From positions 1-64,000 of the forward strand of contig CAJMSD010000008.1 in the NCBI GenBank assembly GCA_905215965.1: a DNA stretch of 64,000 nt. Reading direction: 5' to 3'. This DNA is from an uncultured bacterium. Its GTDB lineage: Bacteria; Bacillota; Clostridia; Oscillospirales; Ruminococcaceae. The notes beneath the pieces were generated by a model. That model was not told where the DNA came from, did not search any database, and saw only the letters and a list, made by a program, of their open reading frames with translations. Made by a program: the position numbers and the translations under genes. Positions 14,368 to 23,444 of this stretch are shown in pieces. The number at the start of each line of letters is the position of its first letter. Positions within the stretch are counted from its first letter, which is position 1.

Positions 14368-14967
14368 ATGGCACAGTTAATAATTTCAGTCGGACGCGAA
14401 TTCGGAAGCGGAGGTCACGTTATCGCAGAAATGCTTTCAAGAAAATTTGGAATACCGCTTTACGATGATAACCTTATTACAGAAATCGCTGAGAAAACAG
14501 GTTTAAGTTCGGATATGATCGAAAAGTATAACGAACGTCCGAAGCACAAAATCATTTCAAGAACAGTACGAGGCTACAGTAACTCTATTGAGGAAAATAT
14601 TGCAAAAATGCAGTTCGATATCCTGAAAAAGAAAGCAGCCGAAGGTGAATCCTTCGTCGTGGTAGGACGCTGTTCCGAAACAGTCTTAAAGGAATATCCG
14701 GCTCTTGTTTCACTGTTTATCCTTGCCGATAAAGACGCAAAAATTGAGCGAATCATGAAGCTTCGTGATGTTTCAAGACAAAAAGCCGAAGCTCTTATAG
14801 ATAAATCAGATAGAAAAAGAAAATCTTATCATAATTATTATTGCTCTCTCCATTGGGGCGACTCCAGACTTTACGATCTGAGCATAAACAGCTCACGCCT
14901 TGGAATAGACAAAACTGCTGATTTTCTTGAACAGTATATCAAAGAGCGCATCAACGCTTCAAAGTAA
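14368..14967 (+). CDS. Cytidylate kinase-like family protein
   Basis: 199 residues. The N-terminus ISVGREFGSGGHVIAEML matches the cytidylate-kinase-like family, in which the P-loop is G-S-G-G without the usual Lys. Later motifs fit an NMP-kinase fold: VVVGRCSETVL and a LID-like RKRKSYHNYY. It is slightly shorter than true Cmk and is best described as a paralogue whose substrate is unproven. It starts after AAGGGGGTAAGTT, 45 bases downstream of the permease, and ends just before a terminator, so the two probably form an operon. Confidence 0.8.
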   Translation: MAQLIISVGREFGSGGHVIAEMLSRKFGIPLYDDNLITEIAEKTGLSSDMIEKYNERPKHKIISRTVRGYSNSIEENIAKMQFDILKKKAAEGESFVVVGRCSETVLKEYPALVSLFILADKDAKIERIMKLRDVSRQKAEALIDKSDRKRKSYHNYYCSLHWGDSRLYDLSINSSRLGIDKTADFLEQYIKERINASK

Positions 14968-14971
14968 AAAA

Positions 14972-15010
14972 CAAGGCTGCTTCATTGCTGAACGCAGCCT
15001 TGAATATATT
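14972..15010 (+). terminator. Terminator after the permease/kinase pair
   Basis: Stem CAAGGCTGC (14972-14980)/GCAGCCTTG (14994-15002), then AATATATTTCT; the T-tract is imperfect. Confidence 0.65.
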
Positions 15011-15085
15011 TCTGTTGATTTTTCCTGTTTTGATGTTAATGCTATTTACAGGAATTCAAAATAATTTTTAGAAAGGAAGTTTTAT

Positions 15086-16837
15086 ATGTTAAAACAGCTA
15101 TTGGGCTGTGTTCGGGAATTTAAAAAACCTACAATTCTTACACTGCTGTTTATCGTCGGCGAAGCCGTCATTGAGACGCTTATCCCCTTTATCACTGCCG
15201 ACCTCGTAAACACAATTAAAGCCGGCGCTGAGATAAACGAAATTATCAAGGTCGGCATCATACTTGCTGCTATGGCGTGTGCTTCGCTCATCTGCGGCGG
15301 AATCGCCGGTTTTACGTGTTCAAAGGCATCTACCGGCTTTGCAAGAAATCTCAGAAAAGATATTTTCGCAAAAATTCAGACTTTTACATTTCACAACATT
15401 GATAAATTTTCATCGTCATCGCTCGTTACACGTATGACTACAGACGTAACAAATGTTCAGATGTCGTTCATGATGATCATTCGTATGGCAGTAAGAAGTC
15501 CTCTTATGCTTATTTTCTCGGCTATTATGGCATATTATATGGGCGGAGCGCTTGCTACGGCCTTTGTGATCGTTATTCCGATCCTGCTGTTCGGACTGAT
15601 AGCCGTCGCCAAAAAGGCTATGCCTGCGTTCAGAAGCGTTTTTAAGAAATACGACAAGCTCAACGAATCCATCGAAGAAAACGTTCGTGCAATGAGAGTC
15701 GTAAAAGGCTTCTCGCGCGAAGAATATGAAAAAAATAAATTCAACAGCGCAGCCGAAAATATCCGTGTTGACTTCACTAAAGCCGAAAGGATCGTAGCTT
15801 TAAATACTCCTCTTATGCAAATCTGTATGTACTTCAATATGGTATTTATTCTTTACATCGGCGCAAAGCTCAGCATCAACAGCTTCGGCGAAACTATTGA
15901 CGTAGGTCAGATATCTGCTATGCTCTCATACGGCGTCCAGATCCTTATGTCGCTGATGATGCTTTCTTCCATTTATGTTATGGTCACAATGTCAGCTGAA
16001 TCGGCAAAGCGTATATGCGAGGTTCTCAGCGAAGAACCGACTATGGAATCGCCCGATGCTTCAATTTCGGGAATCAAAGACGGTTCGATAGATTTTGAAA
16101 ACGTAAGCTTCAAATATTCTGAAAAGGCGCAGAAATACGCTCTCTCCAATATCGATCTTCATATACGCTCGGGCATGACAGTCGGGATCATCGGAGGAAC
16201 AGGTTCAAGCAAATCATCGCTTGTACAGCTCATTCCAAGGCTTTATGACGCTGCAGAGGGCTGCGTCAAGGTCGGCGGACACGATGTCAAGGAATACGAT
16301 ATTGAGGCTCTGCGTAATTCCGTTGCAATGGTTCTTCAAAAAAATATGCTCTTCTCCGGAACTATCAAGGAGAATCTTCTTTGGGGAAACGCCAACGCTG
16401 CCGATGAGGAAATTATCCATGCCTGTCAGCTTGCTCAGGCAGACGAATTCGTAAGCAGATTCCCCGACGGATACAATACATTTATCGAACAGGGCGGTTC
16501 AAACGTATCCGGAGGTCAGAAGCAGCGTCTGTGCATAGCAAGAGTGCTTTTAAAAAAGCCTAAAATTCTCATTCTCGACGACTCAACAAGCGCGGTCGAT
16601 ATGAAAACCGACGCTCTGATACGCGAGGGCTTTAAGAAATTTATTCCAGAAACCACAAAGATCATCATTGCTCAGCGTATCGCTTCTGTTCAGGACGCAG
16701 ATATGATAATCGTAATGGATAACGGAAGGATATCTGCCTGCGGAACTCATACTCAGCTTCTCGGATCAAGCGAAATTTACCGCGAGGTTTACGAGCAGCA
16801 GACAAACGGAGGTGACGATAATAATGAAAAAAAATAA
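15086..16837 (+). CDS. ABC exporter half-transporter, degenerate nucleotide site
   Basis: 583 residues: an exporter-type membrane domain with six helices (about 1-310), then an ATPase domain. The ATPase carries several substitutions at its own site. Walker A is GGTGSSKSS (no Gly before Lys), the Walker B acidic residue is Asp rather than Glu (ILILDDSTSAVD), and the switch His is Gln (IIIAQRIASV). The signature NVSGGQKQR is intact. This is the pattern of the non-catalytic subunit of heterodimeric exporters of the TM287/288 or BmrCD type. The partner gene overlaps its last 14 bases. Substrate may be a drug, lipid or peptide; no clue is given by the neighbours. Confidence 0.9.
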   Translation: MLKQLLGCVREFKKPTILTLLFIVGEAVIETLIPFITADLVNTIKAGAEINEIIKVGIILAAMACASLICGGIAGFTCSKASTGFARNLRKDIFAKIQTFTFHNIDKFSSSSLVTRMTTDVTNVQMSFMMIIRMAVRSPLMLIFSAIMAYYMGGALATAFVIVIPILLFGLIAVAKKAMPAFRSVFKKYDKLNESIEENVRAMRVVKGFSREEYEKNKFNSAAENIRVDFTKAERIVALNTPLMQICMYFNMVFILYIGAKLSINSFGETIDVGQISAMLSYGVQILMSLMMLSSIYVMVTMSAESAKRICEVLSEEPTMESPDASISGIKDGSIDFENVSFKYSEKAQKYALSNIDLHIRSGMTVGIIGGTGSSKSSLVQLIPRLYDAAEGCVKVGGHDVKEYDIEALRNSVAMVLQKNMLFSGTIKENLLWGNANAADEEIIHACQLAQADEFVSRFPDGYNTFIEQGGSNVSGGQKQRLCIARVLLKKPKILILDDSTSAVDMKTDALIREGFKKFIPETTKIIIAQRIASVQDADMIIVMDNGRISACGTHTQLLGSSEIYREVYEQQTNGGDDNNEKK

Positions 16838-18710
16838 GAGCGGCGTCATGGGACGCATAATCAAACTTCTTTTCAGCTACTATCCTGTCCTTGTGCCGTT
16901 AACTGCTTTCTGCATACTGTTTTCGTCCGTTGCCTCGGCGATTCCGGATATGTATATCCAAAAAGTTATCGCTATAATCACAAAATGGCAGGACTGCGGA
17001 GACTGGTCATCGGCAAAAGAGGAACTGATTCCGCTTATAATCTTCCTTATAGTCCTCTACTGTCTGTCTATGATAACGATCACTCTCTATTCGCAGCTTA
17101 TGGCTTATATAACTCAGGGATTCCTCTGTAAGCTCAGAGATTCAATGTTCAACGGAATGCAGAATCTCCCTATCAGATTCTTCGATACTCACAAGCATGG
17201 AGACATCATGAGTTACTATACCAATGATATAGATACTCTCAGACAGCTTGTATCTCAGGCGCTCCCAACTCTTATACGTGCAGGAACTATCGTTATATGC
17301 GTTCTTAGTATCATGCTTTATTACAGTGTATGGATGACGCTGGTAACGGTGCTCGGCGCTGTGATAATGCTGATCGTTTCGAAAAAAGTCGGCGGCGGCT
17401 CGGCAAAATATTTTATCCGCCAGCAGCAATCTATCGGACGCACCGAAGGCTTTGTTCAGGAAATGATGAACGGGCAGAAGGTCATAAAGGTTTTCTGTCA
17501 TGAAGAAAAATGCAAAAAGGATTTCGATGAGATCAACGACGCTCTTTTCAATGACAGCTGCAAAGCAAACGCATACGCAAATACTCTTGCTCCAATAATC
17601 ATGAATATCGGAAATATTCTCTATGTTCTCGTTGCCGTGGCAGGAGGAATATTCCTTCTTTCGGACATTCCGAACATCAGTATTTCAAGGCTTGCTTTCG
17701 ATATCAGTATCATTGTTCCGTTTCTTAATATGACCAAACAGTTTACCGGAAACGTTAATCAGGTCTCGCAGCAGATAAACGCAATTGTCATGGGTATGGC
17801 AGGCGCCGAGAGAATCCTCTCGCTCATGGACGAAGAAGCCGAAACCGATAACGGATATGTAACTCTCGTAAATGCCGAGATATCATCGGACGGAGTAATT
17901 TCCGAGACCGATAAGCATACGGGAATATGGGCGTGGAAGCACCCTCACAGCGACGGTACTCTCACCTATACGCGTCTGAACGGTGACGTGAGAATGTATA
18001 ACGTTGACTTTGAATACGAGGAAAACAAACCTGTTCTTCACGATGTTACCGTTTATGCCGAGCCCGGTCAAAAGGTCGCTTTTGTCGGAGCAACAGGCGC
18101 AGGCAAAACAACTATTACAAATCTGATAAACAGATTCTATGATATTGCAGACGGAAAGATCAGATACGACGGTATCAATATCAACAAAATCAAGAAAGCC
18201 GATCTTCGCCGTTCACTCGGAATAGTTCTTCAGGAAACAAATCTTTTTACCGGAACTGTAATGGAAAATATCAGATACGGCAAGCTTGACGCTACCGATG
18301 AAGAATGCCGCAAAGCAGCGGAGCTTGCAGGAGCAGACGATTTTATCAGCAGACTTCCCGACGGCTATAACACTTATTTAACCAATAACGGAGCTAATCT
18401 TTCTCAGGGACAGCGTCAGCTAATCGCTATAGCGCGTGCAGCCGTTGCCGATCCTCCCGTAATGATATTGGACGAAGCAACTTCCTCCATAGATACCCGT
18501 ACAGAAGCTATCGTACAGCAAGGAATGGACAAGCTTATGGAGGGACGAACGGTATTCGTTATTGCGCACCGTCTGTCTACTGTCAAAAATTCGGACGTTA
18601 TTATGGTTCTTGACCGCGGACGCATAATAGAACGCGGAAATCACGACAAGCTTATTGAAGAAAAAGGAACTTACTATCAGCTCTATACAGGAGCTTTCGA
18701 GCTTGAATAA
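16824..18710 (+). CDS. ABC exporter half-transporter, catalytic partner
   Basis: 628 residues starting at ATG 16824 behind GGAGGTGAC, overlapping the end of its partner. About 1-330 is the six-helix exporter domain. The ATPase (about 400-620) has a fully canonical set: Walker A GATGAGKTT, signature NLSQGQRQL, Walker B VMILDEATSSID with catalytic Glu, and switch FVIAHRLSTV. An insertion of about 60 residues between the two domains (around SSDGVISETDKHTG) is longer than in many relatives. Together the genes encode an asymmetric heterodimer with one working and one degenerate ATP site. A terminator follows directly. Confidence 0.9.
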   Translation: MKKNKSGVMGRIIKLLFSYYPVLVPLTAFCILFSSVASAIPDMYIQKVIAIITKWQDCGDWSSAKEELIPLIIFLIVLYCLSMITITLYSQLMAYITQGFLCKLRDSMFNGMQNLPIRFFDTHKHGDIMSYYTNDIDTLRQLVSQALPTLIRAGTIVICVLSIMLYYSVWMTLVTVLGAVIMLIVSKKVGGGSAKYFIRQQQSIGRTEGFVQEMMNGQKVIKVFCHEEKCKKDFDEINDALFNDSCKANAYANTLAPIIMNIGNILYVLVAVAGGIFLLSDIPNISISRLAFDISIIVPFLNMTKQFTGNVNQVSQQINAIVMGMAGAERILSLMDEEAETDNGYVTLVNAEISSDGVISETDKHTGIWAWKHPHSDGTLTYTRLNGDVRMYNVDFEYEENKPVLHDVTVYAEPGQKVAFVGATGAGKTTITNLINRFYDIADGKIRYDGININKIKKADLRRSLGIVLQETNLFTGTVMENIRYGKLDATDEECRKAAELAGADDFISRLPDGYNTYLTNNGANLSQGQRQLIAIARAAVADPPVMILDEATSSIDTRTEAIVQQGMDKLMEGRTVFVIAHRLSTVKNSDVIMVLDRGRIIERGNHDKLIEEKGTYYQLYTGAFELE

Positions 18711-18729
18711 TAAAATACTCAGACAAAAA

Positions 18730-18771
18730 TGTGCCGATGCCGCGATAAGCTGTATCGGCTCGTTTTTTTAT
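18730..18771 (+). terminator. Terminator after the ABC exporter operon
   Basis: GCCGAT (18733-18738)/ATCGGC (18754-18759) with extended partial pairing, followed by TCGTTTTTTTA. Confidence 0.75.
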
Positions 18772-18827
18772 TAAAAATCATCATATAATATCCTTGCAAA
18801 TTTGTATATTATTCATCTGTAACAGCG

Positions 18828-18856
18828 TTGACAAAAATTGTTATTTATGATAAACT
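18828..18856 (+). promoter_or_regulatory. Promoter of the MBOAT/SGNH operon
   Basis: TTGACA (18828-18833) and TAAACT (18851-18856), spacer 17. Confidence 0.65.
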
Positions 18857-18902
18857 TTATTATGTTGAATAAAGTCGAAATATTTAGAATTAGGGTGAAA
18901 AA

Positions 18903-20300
18903 ATGGTCTTTAGCAGCTTGGAATTTATTTTTATATTTCTCCCACTGTTTATTTTAATATACGGAAACGTCCCCAAGAAGTTCCGTAATCTTATCATATT
19001 TGCAGGCAGTATAGTATTTTACAGCTACGGAGTGCTTGAAACTCCGCTGTATATCATTTTGATGTTTATTACCGTACTGCTTAATTTTATTATAGGTCAA
19101 TTCATTTACTTCTACAAGCGAGGTAAAAAGGCATGGCTGATTCTCGGAGAAATGTTCAACTTCTTCTGGCTTTTTCTCTTTAAATACACAAACTTCTTTA
19201 CGGAAAATATTAATTCGCTTTTCGATGATCTGAATCTGCCTTTAAGAAATCTGATCCTGCCTATCGGAATAAGCTTTTATACCTTTCAGAACGCTTCATA
19301 TCTATTTGATGTTTACCGAAACAAAACAAAAGCAGAAACTTCCTTTATTCGCTACGGCGCATATATAACGATGTTTCCTCAGCTGATTGCAGGTCCTATC
19401 GTTACCTATGCAGATGTTGCCGATCAGCTTAGAAACCGAAAAGTCAATATTGCTAAATTCGACGAAGGACTTAAATATTTTACTCTCGGTCTTGGTTCAA
19501 AGGTCATAATAGCAAATCAGATAGGCAATCTCTGGACGGACATTACAAATATAGGATTTGACAGCATATCTACTCCGCTTGCTTGGATGGGAGTCTTCGC
19601 ATATTCCTTCCAGATCTATTTTGATTTCTATGGTTATTCGCTCATGGCGATAGGTTTAGGAAAGCTTATGGGATTCGAGCTGCCTAAAAACTTCGATAAC
19701 CCGTATATCTCTGTGTCCATGACCGAATTCTGGAGACGCTGGCACATTACTCTCGGAAGCTGGTTCAGAGAATACGTATATATTCCTCTCGGCGGAAACC
19801 GCCGCGGAAGTCTCAGAACTGTCATAAATCTCGGAATTGTCTGGATACTCACCGGATTCTGGCACGGCGCAAGCTGGAACTTCATTTTGTGGGGAGTCGG
19901 ACTGTTTCTGATCATTACGATCGAAAAATTCCTTACAAAAAAATTTTTTGACGATCACAGGTTAATAGGTCATATTTACATGATATTGCTAATACCTCTT
20001 TCGTGGCTCATATTCGCCGTAACCGACCTTTCGCAAATTGCAGTGTATTTCCAGAAGCTTTTCCCGTTTATTGCCGGAAATCCGGAACCGATCTTCCCGC
20101 ATGATTACTTGAAATACCTGAGTATATATGCTAAATTCTTTGTTGCCGGTATTGTATGCTCAACGCCGCTTCCTGCGCTGCTGTTCAAAAAATTCAAGAA
20201 GAGCATTGTTATGACAATTATTCTGCTTGCAATATTCTGGTTCTCGGTATATTGTATGTATATAGGTCTGAACGACCCGTTCCTTTATTGGAGATTTTAG
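18903..20300 (+). CDS. MBOAT-family O-acyltransferase (AlgI-like)
   Basis: 465 residues, about ten membrane segments. MBOAT signatures are present: FWRRWHITLGSWFREYVYIP around residue 280 and, later, the catalytic His in TGFWHGASWNFILWG. AlgI-type proteins pass acetyl groups from the cytoplasm to extracellular polysaccharide or cell-wall polymer. The gene ends 10 bases before a gene for an extracellular SGNH hydrolase, the usual two-component arrangement (membrane acyl carrier plus external transferase). No polysaccharide synthase is visible nearby, so the acceptor is unknown. The start codon follows AGGGTGAAAAA, a weak but plausible site. Confidence 0.88.
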   Translation: MVFSSLEFIFIFLPLFILIYGNVPKKFRNLIIFAGSIVFYSYGVLETPLYIILMFITVLLNFIIGQFIYFYKRGKKAWLILGEMFNFFWLFLFKYTNFFTENINSLFDDLNLPLRNLILPIGISFYTFQNASYLFDVYRNKTKAETSFIRYGAYITMFPQLIAGPIVTYADVADQLRNRKVNIAKFDEGLKYFTLGLGSKVIIANQIGNLWTDITNIGFDSISTPLAWMGVFAYSFQIYFDFYGYSLMAIGLGKLMGFELPKNFDNPYISVSMTEFWRRWHITLGSWFREYVYIPLGGNRRGSLRTVINLGIVWILTGFWHGASWNFILWGVGLFLIITIEKFLTKKFFDDHRLIGHIYMILLIPLSWLIFAVTDLSQIAVYFQKLFPFIAGNPEPIFPHDYLKYLSIYAKFFVAGIVCSTPLPALLFKKFKKSIVMTIILLAIFWFSVYCMYIGLNDPFLYWRF

Positions 20301-20310
20301 GAGATTTATT

Positions 20311-21177
20311 ATGAAAAAGATAAAACTTTATTCTTATACTATTCTGCTTATCTTGTCGATGCTTGTGGTATCACCTTGGATTTTCAAAGAGATATGGGAA
20401 TCAAGTCAGCCTCAACAGCCATCAAATAATACTCATCCGGAGATTACAACTCCCGATACGCATGATGATGAGCTATCGGCGACCACAACTACAACAACTG
20501 CCGTCCCCGATATGCAGAATCCGGCAACCACCACTACAACTGTCACCACTCAAGCGCCGTACACTATCGGGAAAAGCGACATCTCTTACTTTGATGACGC
20601 GCTGTTTATCGGCGATTCAAGAACGGCAGGTCTTTATGATTACGGTACTTTTAAAAATACAGATTTTTTCTGTAACACGGGAATGAGCGTTTATAATCTC
20701 AATGAGGCTTCGGAGGACGTTCGAAGCGTAGGCAAAACCAACTTGGAAAATCTTCTCACCGGGAAGCAGTACGGCAAAATTTATTTTATGCTCGGTATCA
20801 ATGAATTGGGCTATGATCTTCCTCAGACTATCCAGAAGTATCACGAATGGATAATTCATATTCACGAGGTTCAGCCGGACGCGGTGATTTATATTCAGGC
20901 AAATCTTCACGTTACGCAAAAGCGCTCCGACTCCGACTCGATATTCAATAACACTACGATCAACTACTTTAACGACGAGATTTCGAAATTCGCAGATAAC
21001 GAGAAAATATTTTTTATCGATGTAAACGAATTGTTTGATGATGAAAACGGTAATCTCAGACAGGATTACTCCAACGACGATACTCACGTTTACGCCAAGC
21101 ATTATTCAGAATGGTGTGATTGGCTTTCCGAGCATACTATTATTTTTGCAGACAGCAACGCATTACCTCAGCAATAA
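20311..21177 (+). CDS. Membrane-anchored SGNH/GDSL hydrolase or acyltransferase
   Basis: 288 residues: an N-terminal membrane anchor (ILLILSMLVVSPWIF), a low-complexity Thr/Pro spacer of about 55 residues (TTTTTTAVP and similar), then an SGNH fold. Block I is FIGDSRTAGLYD with the catalytic Ser, block III has the Asn in MLGINELGYD, and block V has the Asp/His pair DDTHVYAKHY. It would act outside the cell. With the MBOAT protein 10 bases upstream it should complete O-acetylation of a surface polymer, comparable to AlgJ/X or PatB roles. Start follows AGGAGATTTATT. Hydrolysis instead of transfer is possible. Confidence 0.85.
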   Translation: MKKIKLYSYTILLILSMLVVSPWIFKEIWESSQPQQPSNNTHPEITTPDTHDDELSATTTTTTAVPDMQNPATTTTTVTTQAPYTIGKSDISYFDDALFIGDSRTAGLYDYGTFKNTDFFCNTGMSVYNLNEASEDVRSVGKTNLENLLTGKQYGKIYFMLGINELGYDLPQTIQKYHEWIIHIHEVQPDAVIYIQANLHVTQKRSDSDSIFNNTTINYFNDEISKFADNEKIFFIDVNELFDDENGNLRQDYSNDDTHVYAKHYSEWCDWLSEHTIIFADSNALPQQ

Positions 21178-21188
21178 AATATAAAATC

Positions 21189-21222
21189 AAGAGCAGTACC
21201 GCAACTAAGCGATACTGCTCTT
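21189..21222. terminator. Bidirectional terminator between convergent genes
   Basis: Arms AAGAGCAGTA (21189-21198) and TACTGCTCTT (21213-21222), with partly pairing inner bases; serves the SGNH gene and the thioesterase gene on the other strand. Confidence 0.75.
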
Positions 21223-21251
21223 CTTCATAGCTTGATTCTCTGTAAGACTTC

Positions 21252-21641
21252 TTATTTATGGAAACCGTTAATGGTCACTGCCGCAACCTTATTGCCTAAA
21301 TCATCGCATATCACGATATTGTAAAAGCAGGTCGTTTTGCCGTCCTTTAACATTGTCGCTTCTGCAATAAGCTTCTCGCCTTTGGCAACTCCAAGATAAG
21401 TAACGTTAGAGTTTAAAGAAACAGTTCCCGGCTTTTGCCAGTTTGAAGCAACGGCAAAAGTGAAATCCGCCAATGTAAAAGTTGCTCCGCCCATAACAGC
21501 GCCCATTGCATTTTTATGTCGATCTTCGATCTTAAATGAGCATTTAGCATAATGATCGCCGATCTCATCTATAGCTATGCCGTTCTCAACAGCAAATTTG
21601 TCGTTTGAGAAAAATTCTCTTACCTCGTCAATATTATTCAT
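21252..21641 (-). CDS. PaaI-type hotdog thioesterase
   Basis: 129 residues of the hotdog fold. The helix-containing motif HKNAMGAVMGGATFTLADFTF matches the PaaI/YbgC-like thioesterases, with the following strands SLNSNVTYLGVAKGEKLIAEA typical of the group. It should hydrolyse an acyl- or aryl-CoA; which one is not visible. ATG 21641 lies correctly behind GGGAGG, which an upstream TTG at 21656 would include. Its promoter region is interrupted by the MITE-like element whose left end lies about 20 bases upstream of the start. Confidence 0.85.
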   Translation of the reverse strand: MNNIDEVREFFSNDKFAVENGIAIDEIGDHYAKCSFKIEDRHKNAMGAVMGGATFTLADFTFAVASNWQKPGTVSLNSNVTYLGVAKGEKLIAEATMLKDGKTTCFYNIVICDDLGNKVAAVTINGFHK

Positions 21642-21661
21642 ATATATACCTCCCAAGATTT

Positions 21662-21826
21662 AGAACTTGTCTTCACAAGATCAGTGTGCGGATTTTTGGC
21701 AAGCTTTTGTTGATGACTAGACGAAAATCCGCAGGCATACTGGTATGTATGGCAAGTTTTTTTAACGAAGGCAGCGGCAAAAGATTGTCAAAAAGACGTG
21801 CGCCGCAGCTTATGAAGACAAGTTCT
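21662..21826. mobile_element. MITE-like element with terminal inverted repeats
   Basis: The ends AGAACTTGTCTTCA (21662-21675) and TGAAGACAAGTTCT (21813-21826) are perfect 14-bp inverted repeats. The next bases are similar too (CAAG versus CTTA read inward), and the element is 165 bp. No transposase is encoded. It lies between the start of the thioesterase gene and the end of uppP. T/A-rich bases flank both ends but no unequivocal target duplication is seen. An apparent relic, TTAGAACAAGTTCTTA, lies at about 8781-8796. Confidence 0.65.
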
Positions 21827-21835
21827 TAAGCCGAT

Positions 21836-22693
21836 TCATCGTATAAGCGTGAAATAAGCTATTACAAGCGCGCCGAGTATTATTCTGTACCAGCCGAATA
21901 CGGTAAAATCATGCTTCTTTATATAATCCATAAGGAACTTGATAACAAAAATTGAAACAATAAAAGCTGTGACCATTCCCGAAACAAGAATTGCAATTTC
22001 CATACTTGTAAAATCAGTTCCAAATTTTACAAGCTTAAGCAGACTTGCGCCGAACATTACCGGAACTGCAAGGAAGAACGTAAATTCCGCCGCAGTCGTT
22101 CTTGAAACGCCGATAAGAAGCGCGCCGACTATTGTTGCTCCCGAGCGCGATGTTCCCGGGAAAATTGCTGCAATCAGCTGAAACAGACCTATAATTAACG
22201 CAGCCTTATATGTGAGATCGTCAATACTATTGATTTTAGACTTTTTATTTTTATTCCACTTTTCAATAACAATAAACGCAACGCCGAATACAATAAGAGC
22301 GATAGCAACTGTCCATGAATTATAAAACAACTCATTAAGCTTATCGTCAAAAAGCAAGCCTACTACAGCTGCCGGAATACATGAAGCAAGAACCTTGAAC
22401 CACATACTGAAAATATCGGTTTTAATGTAAGCTCCTATCCCCTCTTTTTTCAGCGGACGATTATTGTTCCTCTTTCCGAAAGGCCAGAGCTTTCCCCAAA
22501 AAATTACTACTACCGCGAGAATTGCTCCAAGCTGTATGACAACTTCAAACATTTCCTTAAACTCATCGCTTACATTCAGCTTGAGAAACTCGTCTACAAG
22601 AATCATATGTCCGGTACTGCTGATCGGAAGCCATTCTGTTATACCTTCAACAATGCCGAGAACTATTGCTTTAATAATTTCAATTACATCCAT
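21836..22693 (-). CDS. uppP: Undecaprenyl-diphosphatase
   Basis: 285 residues with about eight membrane segments. The BacA/UppP signatures are EGITEWLPISSTGHMILV (catalytic Glu and His, about residues 16-32) and PGTSRSGATIVGALL (catalytic Arg, about 170). The enzyme recycles undecaprenyl diphosphate to the carrier phosphate for peptidoglycan synthesis, and overproduction gives bacitracin tolerance. ATG 22693 follows AAGGAAC; an in-frame start at 22732 precedes the site and is unlikely. A consensus promoter stands 43 bases upstream. It ends 10 bases from the MITE-like element. Confidence 0.93.
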   Translation of the reverse strand: MDVIEIIKAIVLGIVEGITEWLPISSTGHMILVDEFLKLNVSDEFKEMFEVVIQLGAILAVVVIFWGKLWPFGKRNNNRPLKKEGIGAYIKTDIFSMWFKVLASCIPAAVVGLLFDDKLNELFYNSWTVAIALIVFGVAFIVIEKWNKNKKSKINSIDDLTYKAALIIGLFQLIAAIFPGTSRSGATIVGALLIGVSRTTAAEFTFFLAVPVMFGASLLKLVKFGTDFTSMEIAILVSGMVTAFIVSIFVIKFLMDYIKKHDFTVFGWYRIILGALVIAYFTLIR

Positions 22694-22735
22694 AATATGT
22701 TCCTTTCCAATAAAAAAATACATTAGCAACAATAA

Positions 22736-22764
22736 ATTATAGCATATTATCTAATATATGTCAA
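22736..22764 (-). promoter_or_regulatory. Promoter of uppP
   Basis: On the minus strand TTGACA (22759-22764) and TATAAT (22736-22741), spacer 17, perfect consensus. Confidence 0.85.
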
Positions 22765-22766
22765 AT

Positions 22767-23429
22767 TTATGATTCATTATGTCTGAGTAGTCTGAATTTT
22801 CTTTTTGTGATTTTCAGGACTCCGTTATTTTTGAGCTTTGTGATCTCACGCTGAAGAGCACTCCTGTTGACGCATAAATAATCGGACAGCGCAGTTATAG
22901 AAAACGGAAGATTCGGCGATTCCCCTGCCGGAGTTTTATCTTCAATGATCTCGAGACAGCTTATAAGCTTGTCCTCGATGGTACGCTGGCTAAGAACCTC
23001 GATCCGTTCGCTGAGCGAAACCATTTTTTCCGACAGCAGCATAAGCAGATTTTCAACGACCCTTGAATGGCAGCTGCAAGCCTTGGAACAGCGCTTTGTC
23101 AACTCCGAATAATTTACATACATCACTTCGCAGTCAGTATCGCATACTATTTCCAGATATGTTCTTGACGAGCCTGAAATTGTAAACAGCTTGCCAAATA
23201 CGCTTTGCTCTTCAAGCTTTTCAATTATTGTACGAACTCCGTTAATGTCGTATTTAACGCTGACTGCGCTGCCTTTTAAAATAATTCCGAGCTTATCGCT
23301 GATTTTTGAGGAATCCGCAATACAAGCTCCGGCTTTAAATTTTTTAATTTCAATTTTAAAGCATTCAAGCATTCTCAGGCAATCGGATTCTTTAATTCCG
23401 GCAAATAAAATATTGTTTTCAGGTTGCAT
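22767..23429 (-). CDS. Crp/Fnr family transcriptional regulator
   Basis: 220 residues: a cyclic-nucleotide-binding-type beta roll (about 10-120; LGIILKGSAVSVKYD, SVFGKLFTISG), a dimer helix, and a C-terminal Crp-type winged helix (SITALSDYLCVNRSALQREI as recognition region). No cAMP-phosphate cassette is obvious. A Cys cluster (KRCSKACSCHS, about residues 112-122) sits before the dimer helix, as in several clostridial relatives, and could sense redox state or bind a cofactor. The gene has a consensus promoter with a perfect 16-bp palindrome in its leader. It lies between uppP and an NrdD-like stub plus rubrerythrin, so a role in oxygen or nitrosative response is plausible but unproven. Confidence 0.88.
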   Translation of the reverse strand: MQPENNILFAGIKESDCLRMLECFKIEIKKFKAGACIADSSKISDKLGIILKGSAVSVKYDINGVRTIIEKLEEQSVFGKLFTISGSSRTYLEIVCDTDCEVMYVNYSELTKRCSKACSCHSRVVENLLMLLSEKMVSLSERIEVLSQRTIEDKLISCLEIIEDKTPAGESPNLPFSITALSDYLCVNRSALQREITKLKNNGVLKITKRKFRLLRHNES

Positions 23430-23444
23430 AAAAAAATTCCTCCA

